From Tenebrio molitor (taxonomy: Eukaryota; Arthropoda; Insecta; Coleoptera; Tenebrionidae): DNA of 64,000 nucleotides. The translations under genes and the position numbers were made by a program. This document shows positions 56,973 through 64,000 of the stretch, one piece after another (positions within the stretch are counted from its first letter, which is position 1; the number at the start of each line of letters is the position of its first letter). Below the pieces are notes generated by a model. That model did not search any database, had not been told where the DNA came from, and saw only the letters and a program-made list of their open reading frames with translations. Where the stretch lies: NCBI RefSeq assembly GCF_963966145.1, contig NC_091050.1:20522001-20586000 (forward strand), written 5' to 3'.

Positions 56973-57904
56973 GTTAATTTCGCATATACATTCACCTCTT
57001 ATTATTGTTAGTAAGGAAAGGTGTTGCCGTAAAAAAGTGAAACTTTGTAAGTTTAAGAGAATTTTATCCATTTACTTCCAGTACTATTCCATATTCTCTA
57101 CATAAAAATAAGCTACTATCGCTATCATTCCTAATTTAAAAATGAGTATTAGTTATAAATCTACATAAAACTGCCACAGTATCCATAATATAATGTATGT
57201 GTAATGAGAAAACATTCTTTGATAATAGTTGTTAATGAAAGAACTAGAGTAAACTTTTTATCGTAGGTATCGCAGGCCTTGGTTCAACTTCAATTAATTT
57301 AATGATAAACTTTTTCATCGTCTCTTAAACAACCTAGAGGTCAACCTTTTCAAGTTGTTTCTTTATTATTTTTGTACATATCTAGTAATCCAATTTGATC
57401 TTTTACCCATTATTGTATTTTACGATAATTCGATAAAATCTAAAATCTTCTGTAGACTGAAGTATTTAGTGGATCTAAAGTATTTTTTATCATAACCAGT
57501 ATAAACGATTAGATTTGTCAGAGGTGTAGAATGCATCAGTTCAAAAAATGCTTCAATTTGTAAAAGAAAAGTTTGGCACATATTCCATCATTACTTCTTC
57601 AAGTTACTCTTGTTTGTCTGCATCTTAAAACTTGCTTTAGTATTTCAGATTACTTTTTTTACTTTCATTCTTTAATGAAGCCTCGAGTAACACCATATTT
57701 GGAAGGTGGTTTACAGTAAAAAAATCACTTGAATGCTCTTTGGCTTTAAAAATTAACGAAGATATCTACTGTTCAATAACAACTGAATAGAAGAAACTTA
57801 TTTATTCTAGTTTAAATTAGAAGAAACAACCTATTTATACATATGTTGTTTAATAAACGTAGCAAATATTAATATTCTTAAGTAATATTTTGAACATAGA
57901 ATGG
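56973..57904. other. Intergenic, no gene seen
   Basis: No ORF or repeat recognised. Confidence 0.45.
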
Positions 57905-58073
57905 TATCGGGTGTTTTTTTAATTTCACCTCATAGTAGGCGTTGAGGAGTCGCACAATATAGGTTACGGATCACGGCTCAGCTGTTTAAATCTTACGTTT
58001 TACACAAGTGGTGCGTTCACAATCGACTCTTCAACGCCTACAACGAGGTGAAATTTAAAAAAACACCCGATAT
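57905..58073. mobile_element. Foldback MITE family B, copy 3
   Basis: TATCGGGTGTTTTTTTAATT, then TCACCTC at left; complement ending ACACCCGATA at right. The central TGGTGCGTTCACAATCGACT is shared with copies 1 and 2. Confidence 0.88.
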
Positions 58074-59386
58074 ATAATTTTCGCTGAACCAATTTTATTT
58101 CTCATTAATCATTATCATTATTGAACAAACTAATGCATCTGATGTAACGACACTGATTTGCTTTGATGTCTTCAGAAAAAAGTTATTTTGTTAGTGTCTG
58201 GGCATCAAAAACATGAACAGCTTTTCGTATATAAACAAGATCCAGTTCGTTGGAGCGAATCCACTGCACCTTAAATGATGAAGGTTATTCTTCTCTTCTA
58301 CAACATTCAGTCACGAGTACCTGTAACAAAACAAAATTAAAATGTTTCTGATAAAATTTGATGTTTTTGATATTATGAATTAGGTCGATTCGTAAATTTG
58401 AGATAAGGAAAAGTCCAAATAAATATGAAAAAAAAATCTTTTTTTAAATAAAAATTTCCACTTTGAAAGAGTGGTCATGAACCTTAGAAAAACCAAGTTG
58501 TGTCAAGGAATGTACAAAACATATGAAACGGACTGTCCGACTGATGTCAGTAGTGGATGAGCCAGTCCAGAGAGGTGTTCAGTGTTGCCAAGGTGAGACA
58601 TAATTACATAATTATTATCATTTTTGTGGAATTGCTTCTATTGTAATAATTTATGTTCTCGAATACTTCATGTTTGGTACTTCACGTTATTATTGAGGTC
58701 TAAATTGTCGTAGGACGTTAACACTGACATTTTTTTCTAAGCACATGTAAAACAAGTTTTAAATCAGGCACATTTTTCAAATCTCTGCTATGTGTAACGT
58801 CAGGCTTGTTCCGTAATTCAACTTTGAGATGTAAACTATCATTGCTATGTACATGTTATGTAGGTACATAATAATAAATTTCTTGGAATTAAACCTTCTT
58901 TGTTATTTTTCAAAATTAACAAACAAACTCGGGAGATTCTCTTACAAAAATATATTTTTTGTTGTTTTCTGTATATTGACATACACCGTTTTTAAGGTCT
59001 CATTGCTCTATATTAGATTTTAATTCTACAAAATATTTGTAATTTTTCAGATTTTGAATTTTTTTTTCTTCACATTGCCCTTTTCTTAAAACGTCTCGTT
59101 CAAAGAGCTGTTCTTTAAATTATTAATTGCAACTTAGTTAATTAGAATGCATCTATTTTTCAGTAAATTCTAAACAAAACTCAGTGAGGTTAAAACTTAT
59201 TGGAATAAAAACAAAACAGCCTACAATTTAAGCAAAAATGCAAATCTCGGTCTTAAAACTATTTAAAAAATAATCTAAAATACTTTATATAGTTTTATTT
59301 AAAAAATTTGGACAATTGTTCAAAGCATTAATTTTCGTATGATTTTTTTTAATAAAATATCTTTTTCTATTTTGCGTTTATAACAG
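58074..59386. other. Intergenic, no gene seen
   Basis: AT-rich, with no supported gene or repeat. Confidence 0.5.
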
Positions 59387-59422
59387 AGCTGTTACGATAC
59401 CAAAAACAGTATCGTAACAGCT
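59387..59422. repeat. Perfect 14-bp hairpin
   Basis: AGCTGTTACGATAC (59387-59400), an 8-base loop, then its exact complement (59409-59422). Purpose unknown; probably part of a foldback element. Confidence 0.85.
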
Positions 59423-59470
59423 GGAAGCGGTTCTATAATAGCGATAGTACACTTGATTTCAAAAAAATAG

Positions 59471-59829
59471 CGTACTATCGCGGCCAAAATACTTTGGTCG
59501 TCACTTTTTGACACTTCAAATGTAAATAAAGTATTAATGTCAATATACATGACAATTTCAAATTATTCTTGTCAAAAATATGGCATCTTCAGTTTTTGAT
59601 AAATATTGAATCATCTTACTTGCTTCTGAAGGTTGTCTAAACCGCGACCATGTTGACCTTTTGCTTTTGAAACCTGCCTCCGCAGCTGGGATTTACCCCA
59701 CCCGTATGACACTGATGGATTAAAATAATTTTGACAACAGTAAAAAATAAGGTTAAACATCCTAAAGCTTGCTTTACAATTGAATACCATTTATGTCACA
59801 CCAAAGTATTTTGGCCGCGATAGTACACC
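59471..59829. mobile_element. MITE with GTACTATCGCGGCC ends
   Basis: GTACTATCGCGGCCAAAATA, then CTTTGG at left and the exact complement near 59793-59822 at right. It lies within a wider inverted repeat (59449-60752). Confidence 0.85.
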
Positions 59830-60194
59830 TAATACTTAAGCCGTTCACGATTGTTTTAAATACGCAGCAGACCAAGATATTTTTTGTTAGATTGGCGTTA
59901 GGTCCTGTCATATGACGTTTCGTTCTTAAATATTCGCATTGTTGTCAATTTCGTCATTAATTTAGTTAATAATAATTTACCCAGAACTGCCCTACAAATA
60001 TGTATGTTTCATTTCAATTAAAATTTTACGATTATTGTTTGTAATGCGTCAATTGTTTAAAAAATGTAATAACCTGGGAGCAGTGTTGGGTTGAATTATA
60101 ACCTAAAATATATTTATTATGACAAATCACAATACTGCCAACTAAAATGTCAGATTTTCATAGATAGTCCGAATTTGAAACAATCGTGAATGGT

Positions 60195-60564
60195 ATATAT
60201 AGTCCATTCAAAAATCAAAAAACCACCAACGTCGCATTTTCCTCGATAATTTCTATCGGCAACGCTGTCTAGTGTAAAATTTGGTGAGAATTGTAATTTT
60301 AAGGTTAAGTACATATTTATTAAGTGTCTTGTTTTACTGGGCATGTTTAAGCAAAAATAATACAAATTAATAAATAACTGAATCGTACTGAGCAATAATA
60401 AAACAATTTGAACGAGATTGAAAGCAATTGAATTTTATTTTGAATCAAATGTCATAATTTTTAGTTACAAACATTGCAAGAAAAAATAACTACCTAGGGT
60501 TTTTTCAATTTTACCAACCTAAAGCAACAGGTGGTGGTTTTTTGATTTTTCAATGGACTTTACA
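60195..60564. mobile_element. MITE with AGTCCATTCAAAAATC ends
   Basis: Near-perfect 28-bp arms at 60201-60228 and 60532-60559 (AGTCCATTCAAAAATCAAAA, then AACCACCA). TA borders. The arms resemble those of 19251-19437 in the AACCACCA part. Confidence 0.88.
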
Positions 60565-61032
60565 TATTTTCTCATGTAACGTTAGTTTTGTTTCCATGGT
60601 TACATTAAAGTGACAAAAACCCGAATCATCACTAAACTAGAAGAAAGGTAACGTGTTGCCTAGAAACAGTTTATAGCGGGCCATTTGCATTAGGAAAATA
60701 TTACAAAAATCGCTCTCAGCACTTGACGCTGTTTTTTTGAAATCAAGTATACAATTTACGGTTATCATGTTGGTAGTGCCAGACTCCTCTAAAGTCTAAT
60801 GGATTCTGGCAGCGTTAACCATTCCACGCGAATATCCCAAAGTCGACAAGTGTTCCAATTGTTTTTTGCCAACCATCATAAAATTCACCAGAATTTTTAA
60901 ATTCTTACGTTTGATAAAAACGTCTCAAAAGTTGTAAAATAGAAAAAAATTATTCATTCATGCTTCGCAACTCGTTTTATAAACTTGGCCTCATGAAATA
61001 AACACTTCCTTATGAAACTCGTTTTTTAATAT

Positions 61033-62114
61033 ACAGCGTGACTTCGAAGGTTGTACAGATATTTTAAGCTGAATGAGGCAAAATAACCCAACTTGCCTTA
61101 TACAAATGATAATGGTTTACAAGAAAATCAATGAAATCACTTTGTTTGGGAAACGCTGAAAATTTTCAAATTTGGCGGGCAGTTTTGACCAACGACCAAC
61201 CTATAACCATAACCTAAAATGTCAAGTTTTTCTGTCGTTTAAGGTTATATTCGGTTTTTATCGTTACAGTTTTTTGAGTGAATTTTGGATAAAATTTGTA
61301 AAGTGATGATAAAATAGTGCCTGCAACTTATTCAGAAAACAACAAACAACAAAGGCTTAAACAACAAAGTGAAAAGGCTGTAATTGTGAGTAAAAGTATA
61401 AAATGAAACATCGAAGATGTTGCGCAAAATGCCTGCCTTTGTTTAGAATGCAAGCTTCAGCACGGCGTGTCCAAGAAAGCCACATTCGATTTAGAATGCC
61501 TCTGATATCTTCACGAATTTCCTGAGGGGCCTTTTGAACGTAATGAAGCGGAGGTAAAACATAGGGATCTACAAAATAATTTTCAACAATCCCAACCCAC
61601 ACGTTAATGAAAGTGACGCTCTTGGATTTCGTGAGGCAGGAGTCTTCTTCTGCAACTAAAATGCGATCTTCTCGAAACGCCCGAAATCGCGAAGATCCTA
61701 TGCAATGTTTACAAAAGTTCCTGTATTGCGAAATATCCTTTGAAGCAACTTTTCACCGTAGATTTTCCGTGCTAGCACTGCTAGTTCTGAATGTTCGCCA
61801 CAGATCAAAGACCATATCGGTTTTCTCCAGGTTGGTGAAAGACATTTGTGATTTAAATTGAGGTTAAGATTGATTTTCTTGTCAAAATGACTTTATTTTG
61901 AATTAAATGACAACAAAGAAAGTCTGCTACGATTTATTTTTGACCCATTTTTCTATAAAATTCAGTGGCTCCCAAATTTTTTTTGAAAAACTTTGAGCCC
62001 CTTTTTCTCGAAAAATATCAACATTCGTATAAGGCACCATTGGCTCAATCGTTACCTTTTGTGGGTTTCTATCACAGGTTAAAATATCTGCACAACCATC
62101 AAAGTCACTCTGTA
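61033..62114. mobile_element. Mariner-like element with an internally deleted transposase
   Basis: Imperfect inverted termini of about 40 bp (left ACAGCGTGACTTCGAAGGTT, then GTACAGATATTTTAA; right complementary, ending TCACTCTGTAC). It encloses the minus-strand transposase relic at 61357-61860. About 1.08 kb. Confidence 0.82.
61357..61860 (-). pseudogene. Mariner-like transposase, internally deleted
   Basis: On the minus strand the N-terminal part (MSFTNLEKTDMVF) resembles the HTH region of insect transposases of this type. After stops and frame changes, VWVGIVENYFVDPYVLPP (a core region near the second catalytic acid) runs directly into APQEIREDIRGILNRMWLSW and a C-terminus with GRHFAQHL. 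The sequence expected between these two parts, with the third catalytic residue, is missing, so the protein cannot be active. The family-level call rests on pattern recognition. Confidence 0.7.
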
Positions 62115-62130
62115 CTATTTTAAACTAGGT

Positions 62131-62514
62131 ACAGTCGCGATCAATAAATTTTGGACACTAATGTCATCATCCTGTCATACATTCTAAAACGACTTTTATG
62201 TATTAATAACCTTAATTTTGATTGTTGTGTCAATTTTGAGACTGCGAGTGTCAGTTTTAGCGACAAAACATTCAAAAAGTTTTAAAAATTAGACAAATGG
62301 AAAAGAACGAGGTTTTAATTAATAAAAAATAGAAAATAAATAAATAAAAACTATCAACTTAATATTTTGTCATCGCTCATGTTGACAAATTGTAGATAAA
62401 TTTGACAACAATTTCATCATTCATGCGTGACAATTTCAATAAAGCATGATTTAGAATTTAGAGTTTGTATATGTCAGAAAAATGATGTCCAAAATTTAAT
62501 GATCGCAATAGTAC
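62131..62514. mobile_element. TA-flanked MITE with CAGTCGCGATCAATAAA ends
   Basis: TACAGTCGCGATCAATAAAT, then TTTGGACA at left; complement TGTCCAAAATTTAATGATCG, then CAATAGTA at right. Inner arms share TGTCATAC/GTATATGTCA. About 384 bp. Confidence 0.85.
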
Positions 62515-63203
62515 TTCAAGTGAGCACTTGCAGAAAGCAAGTACTTATTACTTGGTCACAATAATTAAAAAGAGATTTGCAGTAAAACTCTTTATAAATG
62601 AACTCAACGTCTTAAAACAAAAACCAAATGATTGGGATTACTAAAAAGTACTTCTAGTATACTTTAATTATTTGAAATAGTACAATGTAATAGTACATTA
62701 AATACCATAAAATAACTCTAATAACACCCACATTACGATAGTTATATAGGTTTTTGTGCAGTTGCTGGTCTACAATTTTATTTGGCAAGTAAATAAGTGA
62801 GTAAATTGTTTCAACATGACAACATAATTAGTTACAAAAAAAGCTACAAAGAACTCTCGGATTTGGTGGAAGTGTGTTATTGCATTAAAGAAGAACAAAG
62901 ATTGCAGTAAAAAATTTCTTAAATTATTTATGTAAAATGATCAGAGATCAAAGTGTTAGGAAAATTCAATCTATTATTATTAACTAATTGAACTTTTTTG
63001 AATTAAAAAACAGTGTCGTTATTACTATTTCTTTTTAAATATGTAATATCTTGTGCCTGGGAAACGGTTAATTCTTTAGGTCATTGTATAGCGTATATGC
63101 TATTCTGTTATGGTTATTTCAAAACTTTAATGAGATATTTCAATGAGAATTCACTACTTAGTTAATTTTCCATTATTCAGTTGTACCTAACAGTCAATTA
63201 CAA
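62515..63203. other. Intergenic, no gene seen
   Basis: No ORF or repeat recognised. Confidence 0.45.
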
Positions 63204-63363
63204 ACAATGGGCTGTATGATTTCCCTTTCATTAAAGTTAAAGAACGTCGTTAAATTGTTTTGTCTCTGTCTAACCTAGTGCTTGGCATATACTCTCACTT
63301 TGTCTAATCAATTATTTAGCTAATGAAAGGCTTAACGAATGGGAAATCATACGGCCCATTGAG
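63204..63363. mobile_element. Foldback MITE with CAATGGGC ends
   Basis: CAATGGGCTGTATGATTTCC and the complement GGGAAATCATACGGCCCATTG near the right end. About 160 bp. Confidence 0.85.
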
Positions 63364-64000
63364 TTTTGTAGAATATCGTAATATCGGAACCTAAATACTT
63401 TACAAACATTTATATTAAAATTTAAACTCGTTCCTCTTAAGATGATATAATTTATGAAGCAAAAAAATGTGCAAGACGTCAATAATAATATAATAATTTT
63501 TCATTTTTCATTTTGTGTCAAGTTTAGTCAATTAAGAGGACTTTAAAGTAGTTATTCTAGTTACTAATCCAGTATATTAGGAAAATTTGTTTTAAACATT
63601 TAAGTAAAACTTTTTTATAGAATCAATTAGGTATTTACGCAATTCAACCATAACCGCACACAACTTTGGGAACTAGTATTCTCAGAAAAATAACTTCTTT
63701 TTTGTGTTAACAAAAAAAACGGAATTTACGTTATAATTAGATAAACAAGTTATGGTGATGAAAAGAATACTAAATTTAAATGCTTGTCGCAACTAAGCCT
63801 TCTCTGATCCATATGACTTTTCTCTTCTGGTCGTTATGAAATGCCTTTTTAAATATTTATTCATCAACCAATGCAATTCAACTTACAGTGCGAACATTAA
63901 GTTTAGAACAAAAATCTCGACTTCGTCCCGGTCTTCAATTTCTCAAAAAGACTCACTTCTACTCAGAATGTAATCGACTATTATGACACATATATCAGAA
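63364..64000. other. Intergenic, no gene seen
   Basis: AT-rich end of the window, with no supported feature. Confidence 0.5.

Overview
The window looks like AT-rich nuclear DNA of an insect, plausibly a beetle; no marker in it fixes the order. It has spliceosomal introns (five of seven in the main gene are 48-59 bp), an ABCC/MRP4-type transporter locus, Ty3/gypsy and non-LTR retrotransposons, and many short inverted-repeat (MITE or foldback) elements, mostly with TA or 3-bp target duplications. I saw no rRNA, no convincing tRNA, no CRISPR array and no bacterial features.

0-20.3 kb is a degenerate tandem cluster of ABC transporter subfamily C genes. Position 3-566 is the 3' end of one paralogue (second nucleotide-binding domain, NBD2). 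A broken NBD2 copy lies at 2806-3709. A complete eight-exon gene, 1305 codons by my splice model, spans 11952-17429. A third remnant (17710-20230) is cut in two by a LINE-derived insertion. Between them are a Tc1/mariner-type element carrying a probable solo LTR (976-2777) and a nearly complete Ty3/gypsy element (3853-8732). The gypsy element has a lysine-tRNA-type primer site, a likely -1 gag/pol frameshift signal and one frame break in integrase.

20-37 kb has no recognisable host gene. It holds two GC-rich LTR-retroelement-like stretches (21.2-23.3 and 32.9-34.8 kb), a fragment of a restriction-like-endonuclease (RLE) LINE at 28.3-29.7 kb on the minus strand, and many MITEs, several nested. 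37.7-42.5 kb is an almost full-length APE-type LINE on the minus strand (ORF1, then ORF2 broken once). Its internally deleted relative is the insertion that splits the ABCC pseudogene at 17.8-19.95 kb. A second RLE-LINE fragment lies at 44.2-44.9 kb on the plus strand.

45-64 kb is intergenic or intronic DNA with dispersed MITEs and, at 61.0-62.1 kb, an internally deleted mariner-like element. I found no new multi-gene system. What is most informative is the transposon stratigraphy: several insertions have their exact ends and TA duplications proven by an empty homologous site elsewhere in the window, and one LINE has both a full-length and an internally deleted copy.
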